From Streptococcus oralis (GTDB lineage Bacteria; Bacillota; Bacilli; Lactobacillales; Streptococcaceae), in the NCBI RefSeq assembly GCF_001983955.1, contig NZ_CP019562.1:186001-250000 (forward strand): DNA of 64,000 bases, written 5' to 3'. Shown one piece after another: positions 8,347-18,006 of the stretch. Within the stretch, counting starts at the first letter, position 1; each line of letters begins with the position of its first letter. Both the position numbers and the translations under genes were made by a program. The notes beneath the pieces were generated by a model, which saw nothing but the letters and a program-made list of their open reading frames with translations, did not search any database and was not told the origin of the DNA.

Positions 8347-8943
8347 ATGACATGGAATACACCAAAACCAGGTGAATGGAAAAGTGAGGAGCTTAGTAAA
8401 GGGCGAATCATTGATTACAAGGCTTTTAATTTTGTCGATGGAGAAGGTGTGCGAAACTCTCTCTATGTATCAGGTTGCATGTTTCACTGCGAGGGATGCT
8501 ATAATGTTGCGACTTGGTCTTTCAACGCAGGCATTCCCTATACGGCAGAATTAGAAGAACAAATCATGGAAGACCTTGCCCAACCCTATGTTCAAGGTTT
8601 GACCTTGCTAGGAGGAGAACCCTTTCTTAATACGGGCATTCTCTTGCCTCTCGTTAAGCGCATTCGAAAGGAATTACCAGAAAAAGACATCTGGTCCTGG
8701 ACGGGTTATACTTGGGAAGAAATGATGCTGGAGACTCCAGATAAACTGGAACTCTTATCATTGATTGACATCCTTGTTGATGGACGGTATGATAAAAGCA
8801 AGCGCAATCTTATGCTCCAGTTTCGAGGTTCGTCCAATCAACGGATTATCGATGTGCAAAAATCCCTCAAAAGTGGGCAAGTGGTGATTTGGGACAAGCT
8901 TAATGACGGAAAAGAAAGCTATGAACAGGTGAAGAGAGAATGA
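8347..8943 (+). CDS. nrdG: Anaerobic ribonucleotide reductase activating protein
   Basis: Radical-SAM activase that puts the glycyl radical on NrdD. The cluster motif C44-x3-C48-x2-C51 (CMFHCEGC) binds the 4Fe-4S centre; the SAM-binding GGEPF motif follows (LTLLGGEPFLN). Length (198 aa) is normal. It starts four bases after the acetyltransferase stop with GGAG at the end of that gene as RBS, so translation is probably coupled. Its stop overlaps the start of the next gene (ATGA). Confidence 0.96.
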   Translation: MTWNTPKPGEWKSEELSKGRIIDYKAFNFVDGEGVRNSLYVSGCMFHCEGCYNVATWSFNAGIPYTAELEEQIMEDLAQPYVQGLTLLGGEPFLNTGILLPLVKRIRKELPEKDIWSWTGYTWEEMMLETPDKLELLSLIDILVDGRYDKSKRNLMLQFRGSSNQRIIDVQKSLKSGQVVIWDKLNDGKESYEQVKRE

Positions 8944-9566
8944 AGAAAAAAGACCTGATAGAACAACTGGTTTCAGAGATCGAAACGGGAAGAATTAGGA
9001 CGCTAGGGATCTACGGTCATGGGGCTTCGGGCAAGTCAACCTTCGCTCAGGAATTACATCAAGCTCTAGATTCTACTACAGTAAATTTACTAGAAACAGA
9101 TCCTTATATCACCTCAGAACGTCACCTGGTAGTACCAAAGCAAGCGCCAGATCAAAAGGTGACGGCTTGTCTGCCAGTGGCGCATGAACTAGCAAGTTTA
9201 CAGAGAGATATTCTCGCCTTGCAGGCAGGCATGGACATCTTGACGATTGATGAACCTTGGAAGGCTAGCGAGGTCTTGTCTGGAGCAAAGCCAATTCTTA
9301 TTGTTGAAGGGATGTCTGTGGGTTTTCTACCCAAGGAACTCTTTGACAAAACCATCTGTTTCTACACGGATGAGGAGACCGAATTAAAGAGGCGCTTAGC
9401 TCGAGATACGACTATGAGAAATCGCGATGCATCTTTTGTATTAGCTAGCCATCAGATGAGACGGGAGCAGTATCTGCGATACTATAGAGAAAATGAGTCT
9501 AAAGCGGACATTCTAGTAGATCAATCAGAAGATAAATTCAAGGTCAAAATGACACACGTTATATAG
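8940..9566 (+). CDS. P-loop kinase, uridine-kinase-like
   Basis: A 208-residue P-loop NTPase. Walker A GHGASGKST is at 26-34, an acidic strand motif ETDPYI follows, and ILIVEGMSVGF resembles the Walker-B region of uridine/phosphoribulokinase-like kinases. An Arg-rich lid (ELKRRLARDTTMRNRD, about 143-158) is present. The four-base overlap with nrdG shows it belongs to the same operon, which suggests a nucleoside or small-metabolite kinase, but the substrate is not determined. No clear terminator follows except the dyad around 9658-9689. Confidence 0.85.
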   Translation: MKKKDLIEQLVSEIETGRIRTLGIYGHGASGKSTFAQELHQALDSTTVNLLETDPYITSERHLVVPKQAPDQKVTACLPVAHELASLQRDILALQAGMDILTIDEPWKASEVLSGAKPILIVEGMSVGFLPKELFDKTICFYTDEETELKRRLARDTTMRNRDASFVLASHQMRREQYLRYYRENESKADILVDQSEDKFKVKMTHVI

Positions 9567-9667
9567 AAGAAAAGACAGTTTTTTTAGATATAAATCCGTA
9601 ATCTTGGAAAGATGAAAAGAGAAAACAGTTTCGTCCTAAAAAAAAGAAAAAAAAGCTCACAAATCCC

Positions 9668-9696
9668 TTGCAATCGCAGGGACTTTGTGTTATTCT
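9668..9696 (+). promoter_or_regulatory. Promoter of the S10-spc operon
   Basis: TTGCAA (9668-9673), 17 bp, TATTCT (9691-9696) with extended -10 TGT. A dyad at 9658-9689 (CACAAA...TTTGTG around TCCCT...AGGGA) spans the -35 and spacer. Confidence 0.7.
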
Positions 9697-9699
9697 ATT

Positions 9700-9831
9700 A
9701 TGGTGCTGTAAATTACAGCCTTAGCTTTGATGCAAGAGGTTGCGACACGCTCGGTTGCATTGCCACGCAACGCGCGTCGGTTTTCTTGTGGAGCTAGCCT
9801 ATTATCTTAAATAGACGAAAAGGAGAAAAAG
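9700..9831 (+). promoter_or_regulatory. S10 operon mRNA leader
   Basis: About 130 nt of untranslated leader. It holds a hairpin (GCTGTAA / TTACAGC, about 9704-9718) and a GC-rich region (about 9740-9785) with possible pairing of CGACACGC to GCGCGTCG followed by GTTTTCTT, resembling an attenuator. The length and structure suggest feedback control by a ribosomal protein; the ligand is not known. An open frame at 9612-9797 is not a credible gene. Confidence 0.5.
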
Positions 9832-10140
9832 ATGGCAAACAAAAAAATCCGTATCCGTTTGAAAGCTTACGAACACCGTACGCTTGATACAGCGGCTGCA
9901 AAAATCGTAGAATCAGCTACTCGTACAGGTGCACAAGTTGCGGGTCCAATCCCACTTCCAACTGAGCGTAGCCTCTACACAATTATTCGTGCGACTCACA
10001 AATACAAAGACTCTCGCGAACAATTTGAAATGCGTACACACAAACGTTTGATCGATATCGTTAACCCAACTCAAAAAACAGTTGATGCCTTGATGAAATT
10101 GGATCTTCCAAGTGGTGTAAACGTAGAAATCAAACTTTAA
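9832..10140 (+). CDS. rpsJ: 30S ribosomal protein S10
   Basis: A 102-residue S10/NusE family protein, complete from [19 protein letters not shown] to the C terminus. It sits in the head of the 30S subunit and, as NusE, also joins antitermination complexes. AAGGAG lies 8 nt before the ATG. It is the first gene of the S10 operon, as in most Firmicutes, and has the biased codon use of highly expressed genes seen throughout this cluster. Confidence 0.98.
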
Positions 10141-10222
10141 TCTAAAGCTTGATACCTTGAGCATAAAAAACGCTCGTTAAAAACTTTTTGAATAAAAAAT
10201 ATAGAAAAGGAACTATTTTCTC

Positions 10223-10849
10223 ATGACAAAAGGAATCTTAGGGAAAAAAGTGGGAATGACTCAAATCTTCACTGAAGCTGGCGAATTGATCCCTGTAACA
10301 GTTATTGAAGCAACTCCAAACGTTGTTCTTCAAGTTAAAACTGTTGAAACAGACGGATACAACGCTATCCAAGTTGGTTTCGATGACAAACGCGAAGTAT
10401 TGAGCAACAAACCTGCTAAAGGACATGTAGCGAAAGCTAACACGGCTCCTAAGCGCTTCATTCGTGAATTCAAAAACGTTGAAGGCTTGGAAGTTGGTGC
10501 TGAAATCACAGTTGAAACATTCGCAGCTGGAGACGTTGTTGACGTAACTGGTACTTCTAAAGGTAAAGGTTTCCAAGGTGTTATCAAACGCCACGGACAA
10601 TCACGTGGACCAATGGCTCACGGTTCTCGTTACCACCGTCGTCCAGGTTCTATGGGACCTGTAGCACCTAACCGCGTATTCAAAGGTAAAAACCTTGCAG
10701 GACGTATGGGTGGCGACCGCGTAACGATTCAAAACCTTGAAGTGGTACAAGTTGTTCCAGAAAAGAACGTTATCCTTATCAAAGGTAACGTACCAGGTGC
10801 TAAGAAATCTCTTATCACTATCAAATCAGCAGTTAAAGCTGGTAAATAA
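10223..10849 (+). CDS. rplC: 50S ribosomal protein L3
   Basis: A 208-residue L3 family protein that nucleates 50S assembly near the peptidyl-transferase centre. Family signatures are the N terminus [14 protein letters not shown] and the central loop [22 protein letters not shown] that reaches the catalytic centre. AAAGGAAC precedes the ATG. It follows rpsJ after an 82-bp AT-rich spacer with no visible promoter, and leads directly into rplD. Confidence 0.98.
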
Positions 10850-10873
10850 TAAAGAAAGGGGAAATCAGTCACA

Positions 10874-11497
10874 ATGGCAAACGTAACATTATTTGACCAA
10901 ACTGGTAAAGAAGCTGGCCAAGTTGTTCTTAACGATGCAGTATTTGGTATTGAACCAAATGAATCAGTTGTGTTTGATGTGATCATCAGCCAACGCGCAA
11001 GCCTTCGTCAAGGAACACACGCTGTTAAAAACCGCTCTGCAGTATCAGGTGGTGGACGCAAACCATGGCGTCAAAAAGGAACTGGACGTGCTCGTCAAGG
11101 TTCTATCCGCTCACCACAATGGCGTGGTGGTGGTGTTGTCTTCGGACCAACTCCACGTTCATACGGCTACAAACTTCCACAAAAAGTTCGTCGCCTAGCT
11201 CTTAAATCAGTTTACTCTGAAAAAGTTGCTGAAAACAAATTCGTAGCTGTAGACGCTCTTTCATTTACAGCTCCAAAAACTGCTGAATTTGCAAAAGTTC
11301 TTGCAGCATTGAGCATCGATTCTAAAGTTCTTGTTATCCTTGAAGAAGGAAATGAATTCGCAGCTCTTTCAGCTCGTAACCTTCCAAACGTGAAAGTTGC
11401 AACTGCTACAACTGCAAGTGTTCTTGACATCGCAAATAGCGACAAACTTCTTGTCACACAAGCAGCTATCTCTAAAATCGAGGAGGTTCTTGCATAA
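10874..11497 (+). CDS. rplD: 50S ribosomal protein L4
   Basis: A 207-residue L4/L4e protein lining the nascent-peptide tunnel. The extended loop is clear ([19 protein letters not shown], then [12 protein letters not shown]), the region where macrolide-resistance changes occur in streptococci; the GTG core motif is intact. In proteobacteria L4 represses its own operon; whether it acts on the leader at 9700-9831 is unknown. The stop codon overlaps the rplW start by one base. Confidence 0.98.
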
Positions 11498-11793
11498 TGA
11501 ATTTGTATGATGTTATCAAAAAACCTGTTATCACTGAAAGCTCAATGGCTCAACTTGAAGCAGGAAAATATGTATTTGAAGTTGACACTCGTGCACACAA
11601 ACTTTTAATCAAGCAAGCTGTTGAAGCTGCTTTCGAAGGTGTTAAAGTTGCCAACGTTAACACAATCAACGTAAAACCTAAAGCGAAGCGTGTTGGACGT
11701 TACACTGGTTTTACTAACAAAACTAAAAAAGCTATCATCACACTTACAGCTGATTCAAAAGCAATCGAGTTGTTCGCTGCTGAAGCTGAATAA
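11497..11793 (+). CDS. rplW: 50S ribosomal protein L23
   Basis: A 98-residue L23 protein at the tunnel exit, the docking site for signal recognition particle and trigger factor. It starts [17 protein letters not shown] and carries the family core [18 protein letters not shown]. The ATG shares one base with the rplD stop (TAATG), and GAGG in the end of rplD supplies the RBS, so translation is coupled. Confidence 0.98.
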
Positions 11794-11810
11794 TCTAAGG
11801 AGGAAATATC

Positions 11811-12644
11811 GTGGGAATTCGTGTTTATAAACCAACAACAAACGGTCGCCGTAATATGACTTCTTTGGATTTCGCTGAAATCACAACAAGCACTCCTGAA
11901 AAATCATTGCTTGTTGCTTTGAAGAGCAAGGCTGGTCGTAACAACAACGGTCGTATCACTGTTCGTCACCAAGGTGGTGGACACAAACGTTTCTACCGTT
12001 TGGTTGACTTCAAACGTAACAAAGACAACGTTGAAGCAGTTGTTAAAACTATCGAGTACGATCCAAACCGTTCTGCAAACATCGCTCTTGTACACTACAC
12101 TGACGGTGTGAAAGCATACATCATCGCTCCAAAAGGTCTTGAAGTTGGTCAACGTATCGTTTCAGGTCCTGAAGCAGATATCAAAGTCGGAAACGCTCTT
12201 CCACTGGCTAACATCCCAGTTGGTACTTTGATCCACAACATCGAATTGAAACCAGGTCGTGGTGGAGAATTGGTACGTGCTGCTGGTGCTTCTGCCCAAG
12301 TATTGGGTCAAGAAGGTAAATACGTTCTTGTTCGTCTTCAATCTGGCGAAGTTCGTATGATTCTTGGAACTTGTCGTGCTACAGTTGGTGTTGTCGGAAA
12401 CGAACAACATGGACTTGTAAACCTTGGTAAAGCAGGACGTAGCCGTTGGAAAGGTATCCGCCCAACAGTTCGTGGTTCTGTAATGAACCCTAACGATCAC
12501 CCACACGGTGGTGGTGAAGGTAAAGCACCAGTTGGTCGTAAAGCGCCATCTACTCCATGGGGCAAACCTGCTCTTGGTCTTAAAACTCGTAACAAGAAAG
12601 CGAAATCTGACAAACTTATCGTTCGTCGTCGCAACGAGAAATAA
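11811..12644 (+). CDS. rplB: 50S ribosomal protein L2
   Basis: A 277-residue L2 protein of the peptidyl-transferase region and subunit interface. The start is GTG at 11811 with AAGGAGG upstream. The universally conserved C-terminal motif is intact ([16 protein letters not shown]), including the His needed for activity in L2 studies. It is followed by a 103-bp spacer with a strong hairpin before rpsS. Confidence 0.98.
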   Translation: MGIRVYKPTTNGRRNMTSLDFAEITTSTPEKSLLVALKSKAGRNNNGRITVRHQGGGHKRFYRLVDFKRNKDNVEAVVKTIEYDPNRSANIALVHYTDGVKAYIIAPKGLEVGQRIVSGPEADIKVGNALPLANIPVGTLIHNIELKPGRGGELVRAAGASAQVLGQEGKYVLVRLQSGEVRMILGTCRATVGVVGNEQHGLVNLGKAGRSRWKGIRPTVRGSVMNPNDHPHGGGEGKAPVGRKAPSTPWGKPALGLKTRNKKAKSDKLIVRRRNEK

Positions 12645-12690
12645 TCATAAACTAGTCGCCTAAGCAACTAGGAAATCCGCCAGCTCGGTA

Positions 12691-12707
12691 GCGCTCCATG
12701 TGAGCGC
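12691..12707 (+). other. Hairpin between rplB and rpsS
   Basis: A perfect 6-bp GC-rich stem GCGCTC / GAGCGC with loop CATGT, extendable by CC-AGC-type pairs on both flanks. No T tract follows, so it is more likely an mRNA processing or stability element than a terminator. Confidence 0.5.
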
Positions 12708-12747
12708 AAGCCGCTGTGGTACAACATTTAAAGGAGAAAAAATAAAA

Positions 12748-13029
12748 ATGGGACGCAGTCTTAAAAAAGGACCTTTCGTCGATGAGCATTTGATGAAAAA
12801 AGTTGAAGCTCAAGCTAACGACGAAAAGAAAAAAGTTATCAAAACTTGGTCACGTCGTTCAACGATCTTCCCAAGTTTCATTGGTTACACTATTGCAGTT
12901 TATGACGGACGTAAACACGTACCTGTTTACATCCAAGAAGACATGGTAGGTCACAAACTTGGTGAATTTGCACCAACTCGTACTTACAAAGGTCACGCTG
13001 CAGACGACAAGAAAACACGTAGAAAATAA
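12748..13029 (+). CDS. rpsS: 30S ribosomal protein S19
   Basis: A 93-residue S19 protein of the 30S head. ATG 12748 is chosen because AAAGGAG lies upstream and the product begins [15 protein letters not shown] as in the family; an open frame from 12700 is just the spacer. The signature [25 protein letters not shown] is present. It is followed 11 bp later by rplV. Confidence 0.98.
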
Positions 13030-13040
13030 GGAGAACATAA

Positions 13041-13385
13041 ATGGCAGAAATTACTTCAGCTAAAGCAATGGCTCGTACAGTACGTGTTTCACCTCGTAAA
13101 TCACGTCTTGTTCTTGACAACATCCGTGGTAAAAGCGTAGCCGATGCTATTGCAATCTTGACATTCACACCAAACAAAGCTGCTGAAATCATCTTGAAAG
13201 TTTTGAACTCAGCTGTAGCTAACGCTGAAAACAACTTTGGTTTGGACAAAGCTAACTTGGTAGTATCTGAAGCATTCGCAAACGAAGGACCAACTATGAA
13301 ACGTTTCCGTCCACGTGCGAAAGGTTCAGCTTCACCAATCAACAAACGTACAGCTCACATCACTGTGGCTGTTGCAGAAAAATAA
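13041..13385 (+). CDS. rplV: 50S ribosomal protein L22
   Basis: A 114-residue L22 protein. The tunnel-lining beta-hairpin ([25 protein letters not shown]), where macrolide/ketolide resistance changes map in streptococci, is intact in sequence. AAGGAGAAC is the RBS. It sits between rpsS and rpsC in the standard order and is separated from rpsC by 12 bp. Confidence 0.98.
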   Translation: MAEITSAKAMARTVRVSPRKSRLVLDNIRGKSVADAIAILTFTPNKAAEIILKVLNSAVANAENNFGLDKANLVVSEAFANEGPTMKRFRPRAKGSASPINKRTAHITVAVAEK

Positions 13386-13397
13386 GGAGGTAACATC

Positions 13398-14051
13398 GTG
13401 GGTCAAAAAGTACATCCAATTGGTATGCGTGTCGGCATCATCCGTGATTGGGATGCCAAATGGTATGCTGAAAAAGAATACGCGGATTACCTTCATGAAG
13501 ATCTTGCAATCCGTAAATTCGTTCAAAAAGAACTTGCTGACGCAGCAGTTTCAACTATCGAAATTGAACGCGCAGTAAACAAAGTTAACGTTTCACTTCA
13601 CACTGCTAAACCAGGTATGGTTATCGGTAAAGGTGGTGCTAACGTTGATGCACTCCGTGCAAAACTTAACAAATTGACTGGAAAACAAGTACACATCAAC
13701 ATCATCGAAATCAAACAACCTGATTTGGATGCTCACCTTGTAGGTGAAGGAATTGCTCGTCAATTGGAGCAACGTGTCGCTTTCCGTCGTGCACAAAAAC
13801 AAGCAATCCAACGTGCAATGCGTGCTGGAGCTAAAGGAATCAAAACTCAAGTATCAGGTCGTTTGAACGGTGCAGATATCGCCCGTGCTGAAGGATACTC
13901 TGAAGGAACTGTTCCACTTCACACACTTCGTGCAGATATCGATTACGCTTGGGAAGAAGCAGATACTACATACGGTAAACTTGGTGTTAAAGTATGGATC
14001 TACCGTGGTGAAGTTCTTCCAGCTCGTAAAAACACTAAAGGAGGTAAATAA
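13398..14051 (+). CDS. rpsC: 30S ribosomal protein S3
   Basis: A 217-residue S3 protein of the mRNA entry site. It starts at GTG 13398 after AAGGAGG. The KH domain motif [13 protein letters not shown] is at about 75-87, and the C-terminal domain ([22 protein letters not shown]) is complete. The next gene starts three bases after the stop, with the last codons (AAAGGAGGTAAATAA) acting as RBS for rplP. Confidence 0.98.
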
Positions 14052-14054
14052 CCG

Positions 14055-14468
14055 ATGTTAGTACCTAAACGTGTTAAACACCGTCGTGAATTCCGTGGAA
14101 AAATGCGCGGTGAAGCAAAAGGTGGAAAAGAAGTAGCATTCGGTGAATACGGTCTTCAAGCTACAACTAGCCACTGGATCACTAACCGCCAAATCGAAGC
14201 TGCTCGTATCGCCATGACTCGTTACATGAAACGTGGTGGTAAAGTTTGGATTAAAATCTTCCCACACAAATCATACACTGCTAAAGCTATCGGTGTGCGT
14301 ATGGGATCTGGTAAAGGGGCGCCTGAAGGTTGGGTAGCACCAGTTAAACGTGGTAAAGTGATGTTTGAAGTTGCTGGTGTATCTGAAGAGATCGCTCGCG
14401 AAGCGCTTCGTCTTGCAAGCCACAAATTGCCAGTTAAATGTAAATTCGTAAAACGTGAAGCAGAATAA
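14055..14468 (+). CDS. rplP: 50S ribosomal protein L16
   Basis: A 137-residue L16 protein near the A-site tRNA elbow. It begins [19 protein letters not shown], and the family signatures [29 protein letters not shown] and the loop following it are present. The RBS lies inside the end of rpsC (GGAGG), which implies translational coupling. It is followed 9 bp later by rpmC. Confidence 0.98.
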   Translation: MLVPKRVKHRREFRGKMRGEAKGGKEVAFGEYGLQATTSHWITNRQIEAARIAMTRYMKRGGKVWIKIFPHKSYTAKAIGVRMGSGKGAPEGWVAPVKRGKVMFEVAGVSEEIAREALRLASHKLPVKCKFVKREAE

Positions 14469-14477
14469 GGAGAAGGC

Positions 14478-14684
14478 ATGAAACTTAATGAAGTAAAAGA
14501 ATTTGTTAAAGAACTTCGTGGTCTTTCTCAAGAAGAACTCGCGAAGCGCGAAAACGAATTGAAAAAAGAATTGTTTGAACTTCGTTTCCAAGCTGCTACT
14601 GGTCAATTGGAACAAACAGCTCGCTTGAAAGAAGTTAAAAAACAAATCGCTCGTATCAAAACAGTTCAATCTGAAGCGAAATAA
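14478..14684 (+). CDS. rpmC: 50S ribosomal protein L29
   Basis: A 68-residue two-helix L29 protein near the tunnel exit. It begins [20 protein letters not shown] and has the family motif [43 protein letters not shown] is the RBS. The reading frame and length are typical. Confidence 0.98.
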
Positions 14685-14708
14685 TAGACTAGGGAAGGAG
14701 AAATTTCA

Positions 14709-14969
14709 ATGGAACGCAATAATCGTAAAGTTCTTGTTGGACGTGTTGTATCTGACAAAATGGACAAGACAATCACAGTTGTAGTTGAAACAAAACGTAA
14801 CCACCCAGTCTATGGTAAACGTATTAACTACTCTAAAAAATACAAAGCACATGATGAAAACAATGTTGCCAAAGAAGGCGATATCGTACGTATCATGGAA
14901 ACTCGTCCGCTTTCAGCTACAAAACGTTTCCGTCTTGTAGAAGTTGTTGAAGAAGCGGTCATCATCTAA
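14709..14969 (+). CDS. rpsQ: 30S ribosomal protein S17
   Basis: An 86-residue S17 protein of the OB-fold type that binds 16S rRNA early in assembly. Signature regions are [23 protein letters not shown] and [29 protein letters not shown] precedes the ATG. It follows rpmC after 24 bp. Confidence 0.98.
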
Positions 14970-14994
14970 TCAAACCTGAAAGGAGAAAACTGAA

Positions 14995-15363
14995 ATGATT
15001 CAAACAGAAACTCGTTTGAAAGTCGCAGACAACAGCGGTGCTCGCGAAATCTTGACTATCAAAGTTCTTGGTGGTTCAGGACGTAAATTTGCAAACATCG
15101 GTGATGTTATTGTGGCATCTGTAAAACAAGCTACTCCTGGTGGTGCGGTTAAAAAAGGTGACGTTGTAAAAGCTGTTATCGTTCGTACTAAATCAGGTGC
15201 TCGTCGTGCTGATGGTTCATACATCAAATTTGACGAAAACGCAGCAGTTATCATCCGTGAAGACAAAACTCCTCGCGGAACACGTATCTTTGGCCCAGTT
15301 GCACGCGAATTGCGTGAAGGTGGCTTCATGAAGATCGTGTCACTTGCTCCAGAAGTACTTTAA
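14995..15363 (+). CDS. rplN: 50S ribosomal protein L14
   Basis: A 122-residue L14 protein at the subunit interface, the landing site of the silencing factor RsfS. It begins [19 protein letters not shown], with the conserved C-terminal [34 protein letters not shown] is the RBS. A 77-bp spacer with a strong hairpin separates it from rplX. Confidence 0.98.
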   Translation: MIQTETRLKVADNSGAREILTIKVLGGSGRKFANIGDVIVASVKQATPGGAVKKGDVVKAVIVRTKSGARRADGSYIKFDENAAVIIREDKTPRGTRIFGPVARELREGGFMKIVSLAPEVL

Positions 15364-15383
15364 TTTTTAGAAACAAACTAGTC

Positions 15384-15402
15384 CCCTAGCTTCAAGCTAG
15401 GG
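15384..15402 (+). other. Hairpin between rplN and rplX
   Basis: CCCTAGC / GCTAGGG with loop TTCAA, not followed by a T run. It is one of several intercistronic stem-loops in this operon. Confidence 0.5.
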
Positions 15403-15440
15403 TGCCCTTATGGGTGTAAGAAAAATCAAGGAGAAACCTA

Positions 15441-15746
15441 ATGTTTGTAAAAAAAGGCGACAAAGTTCGCGTAATCGCTGGTAAAGATAAGGGAACAGAA
15501 GCTGTTGTCCTTACTGCCCTTCCAAAAGTAAACAAAGTTATCGTTGAAGGTGTCAACATCGTTAAGAAACACCAACGTCCAACTAACGAACTTCCTCAAG
15601 GTGGTATCATCGAGAAAGAAGCAGCTATCCACGTATCAAACGTTCAAGTATTGGACAAAAATGGTGTAGCTGGTCGTGTTGGTTACAAATTTGTAGACGG
15701 TAAAAAAGTTCGCTACAACAAAAAATCAGGCGAAGTGCTTGATTAA
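15441..15746 (+). CDS. rplX: 50S ribosomal protein L24
   Basis: A 101-residue L24 protein with the KOW motif near the N terminus ([21 protein letters not shown]), an assembly initiator of the 50S subunit. AAGGAG lies before ATG 15441. The C terminus ([22 protein letters not shown]) is complete. rplE follows after 23 bp. Confidence 0.98.
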
Positions 15747-15769
15747 TCACGAAGGAAAGGAGAAGTATA

Positions 15770-16312
15770 ATGGCAAATCGTTTAAAAGAAAAATATCTTA
15801 ATGAAGTAGTTCCTGCTTTGACAGAACAATTCAACTACTCATCAGTGATGGCTGTGCCTAAAGTAGATAAGATCGTTTTGAACATGGGTGTTGGTGAAGC
15901 TGTATCAAACGCTAAAAGTCTTGAAAAAGCTGCTGAAGAATTGGCACTTATCTCAGGTCAAAAACCACTTATCACTAAAGCTAAAAAATCAATCGCCGGC
16001 TTCCGTCTTCGTGAAGGTGTAGCGATCGGTGCAAAAGTTACCCTTCGTGGTGAACGTATGTACGAATTCTTGGACAAATTGGTTTCAGTTTCACTTCCAC
16101 GTGTGCGTGACTTCCACGGTGTTCCAACAAAATCATTTGATGGACGCGGAAACTACACTCTTGGTGTGAAAGAACAATTGATCTTCCCAGAAATCAACTT
16201 CGATGACGTTGACAAAACTCGTGGTCTTGACATCGTTATCGTAACAACTGCTAACACTGACGAAGAGTCACGTGCATTGCTTACAGGCCTTGGAATGCCT
16301 TTTGCAAAATAA
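15770..16312 (+). CDS. rplE: 50S ribosomal protein L5
   Basis: A 180-residue L5 protein that binds 5S rRNA and contacts P-site tRNA. It begins [17 protein letters not shown], with the family core [22 protein letters not shown] and [18 protein letters not shown] precedes it. It is followed 17 bp later by rpsN. Confidence 0.98.
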   Translation: MANRLKEKYLNEVVPALTEQFNYSSVMAVPKVDKIVLNMGVGEAVSNAKSLEKAAEELALISGQKPLITKAKKSIAGFRLREGVAIGAKVTLRGERMYEFLDKLVSVSLPRVRDFHGVPTKSFDGRGNYTLGVKEQLIFPEINFDDVDKTRGLDIVIVTTANTDEESRALLTGLGMPFAK

Positions 16313-16329
16313 TATAGGAGGTAAATCTA

Positions 16330-16515
16330 ATGGCTAAAAAATCAATGATTGCTAAGAACAAACGTCCAGCGAAGTTCTCTACTCAAGCTTATACTCGTTG
16401 TGAAAAATGTGGTCGTCCACATTCAGTTTACCGCAAATTTAAACTTTGCCGTGTTTGCTTCCGTGAATTAGCTTACAAAGGACAAATTCCTGGTGTAACA
16501 AAAGCATCTTGGTAA
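16330..16515 (+). CDS. rpsN: 30S ribosomal protein S14, zinc (type Z) form
   Basis: A 61-residue S14 with a four-cysteine zinc ribbon: C24-x2-C27 and C40-x2-C43 (CEKCGRP ... CRVC). This is the zinc-dependent (C+) paralogue; the longer zinc-free form, if the genome has one, lies elsewhere and is normally Zur-controlled. TAGGAGG is the RBS. A long 284-bp spacer follows before rpsH, unusual for this operon. Confidence 0.98.
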
Positions 16516-16799
16516 TTTAAGATATCAAGGGCGTCAAAACTCTAAGTGAAAATAGGAAACATGACGAAGAAACTGAAGTTTCTAGGAAAGTTTATCTTTT
16601 TCACACAGGGTTTAGCCAGAGTTCAGTTGGGCTCGCCAATTTGAACACGAGCTACAGCTTTGGCGAAAAAGACCAATTTTCTTTGGAGCATCGCTCCTGC
16701 ATCAAATTGCCTATTTTTGCTCTTGCTGTTACGCTCTTTGTATCATGTATTAACTAGCAAGTGCAACTTGCAAACTACTAGTAAGAGGAGAAAAACAAA
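16516..16799 (+). other. 284-bp structured spacer between rpsN and rpsH
   Basis: No gene is seen. The first half can fold on itself: a segment near 16536-16551 (AAACTCTAAGTGAAAA) is an imperfect inverted repeat of the segment near 16590-16610 (TTTTTCACACAGGGTTT), around an inner perfect hairpin AGAAACT-GA-AGTTTCT. The second half contains GCCAA ... TTGGC and GGAGC-ATC-GCTCC pairings. It may be an old repeat insertion or a regulatory leader for rpsH. No extended promoter was recognised. Confidence 0.5.
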
Positions 16800-17198
16800 A
16801 TGGTTATGACTGACCCAATCGCAGACTTCCTAACTCGTATTCGTAACGCTAACCAAGCGAAACACGAAGTACTTGAAGTACCTGCATCAAATATCAAAAA
16901 AGGGATTGCTGAAATCCTTAAACGCGAAGGTTTTGTTAAGAACGTAGAAATCATCGAAGATGACAAACAAGGCATCATCCGTGTATTCCTTAAATACGGA
17001 CCAAACGGTGAAAAAGTTATCACTAACTTGAAACGTGTTTCTAAACCAGGGCTTCGTGTCTACAAAAAACGTGAAGATCTTCCAAAAGTTCTTAACGGAC
17101 TTGGAATTGCTATTCTTTCAACTTCTGAAGGTTTGCTTACTGATAAAGAAGCTCGCCAAAAGAACGTTGGTGGAGAAGTTATCGCTTACGTTTGGTAA
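16800..17198 (+). CDS. rpsH: 30S ribosomal protein S8
   Basis: A 132-residue S8 protein, a primary 16S rRNA binder and in E. coli the translational repressor of the spc operon. It begins [19 protein letters not shown] and ends with the family C terminus [33 protein letters not shown] is the RBS. The second ATG (16806) is possible, but the upstream one has the better spacing. Unusually long structured spacers lie on both sides. Confidence 0.98.
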   Translation: MVMTDPIADFLTRIRNANQAKHEVLEVPASNIKKGIAEILKREGFVKNVEIIEDDKQGIIRVFLKYGPNGEKVITNLKRVSKPGLRVYKKREDLPKVLNGLGIAILSTSEGLLTDKEARQKNVGGEVIAYVW

Positions 17199-17232
17199 TA
17201 TTTAGCTTCCAATTTCTTTGTGACTCTTCGTT

Positions 17233-17273
17233 ATCGTCTCTTACCTAACCCAAAGTTATGCCTGCGAGACGAT
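17233..17273 (+). other. Stem-loop between rpsH and rplF
   Basis: ATCGTCTC (17233-17240) pairs perfectly with GAGACGAT (17266-17273); flanking CAATTTC / GAAATTG lengthens the structure. A second small hairpin AAATCG / CGATTT lies near 17316-17333. No T run follows either one, so neither is a typical terminator. Confidence 0.5.
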
Positions 17274-17386
17274 GGCTAGATTCACTTTGAAATTGAAACC
17301 TGAATGTTCCTTTAAATCGAGAAATCGATTTAACCCCCGTGAAAACTGGCCGTTCTGGCCTGACAATTTAACAGGAGAAAATAAAT

Positions 17387-17923
17387 ATGTCACGTATTGG
17401 TAATAAAGTTATCGTGTTGCCTGCTGGTGTTGAAATCACTAACAATGACAACGTTGTAACTGTAAAAGGACCTAAAGGAGAACTTACTCGTGAGTTCTCA
17501 AAAGATATTGAAATTCGTGTGGAAGGTACTGAAGTAACTCTTCACCGTCCAAACGATTCAAAAGAAATGAAAACAATCCACGGAACTACTCGTGCCCTTT
17601 TGAACAACATGGTTGTTGGTGTATCAGAAGGATTCAAGAAAGAACTTGAAATGCGCGGGGTTGGTTACCGTGCACAACTTCAAGGATCTAAACTTGTTTT
17701 GGCTGTTGGTAAATCTCATCCAGACGAAGTTGAAGCTCCAGAAGGAATTACTTTTGAACTTCCAAACCCAACAACAATCGTTGTTAGCGGAATTTCAAAA
17801 GAAGTAGTTGGTCAAACAGCTGCTTACGTACGTAGCCTTCGTTCACCAGAACCATATAAAGGTAAAGGTATCCGTTACGTTGGTGAATTCGTTCGCCGTA
17901 AAGAAGGTAAAACAGGTAAATAA
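17387..17923 (+). CDS. rplF: 50S ribosomal protein L6
   Basis: A 178-residue L6 protein of the factor-binding region, with its two repeated domains. It begins [17 protein letters not shown] and ends with the signature [32 protein letters not shown] is the RBS. It lies after a 188-bp spacer and is followed after 83 bp by rplR. Confidence 0.98.
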   Translation: MSRIGNKVIVLPAGVEITNNDNVVTVKGPKGELTREFSKDIEIRVEGTEVTLHRPNDSKEMKTIHGTTRALLNNMVVGVSEGFKKELEMRGVGYRAQLQGSKLVLAVGKSHPDEVEAPEGITFELPNPTTIVVSGISKEVVGQTAAYVRSLRSPEPYKGKGIRYVGEFVRRKEGKTGK

Positions 17924-18006
17924 TGTTGAGTGGTTGATTTTTAACCACCAACCTATTTTCCAACTTAGTGCATAGCACACGATTTAAAACTAAAGAGGTG
18001 AAAACT

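Noticed and set aside
9612..9797. Plus-strand 61-aa frame before rpsJ.
   Set aside because: It spans the S10 promoter and leader, has no RBS, and its composition is not protein-like.
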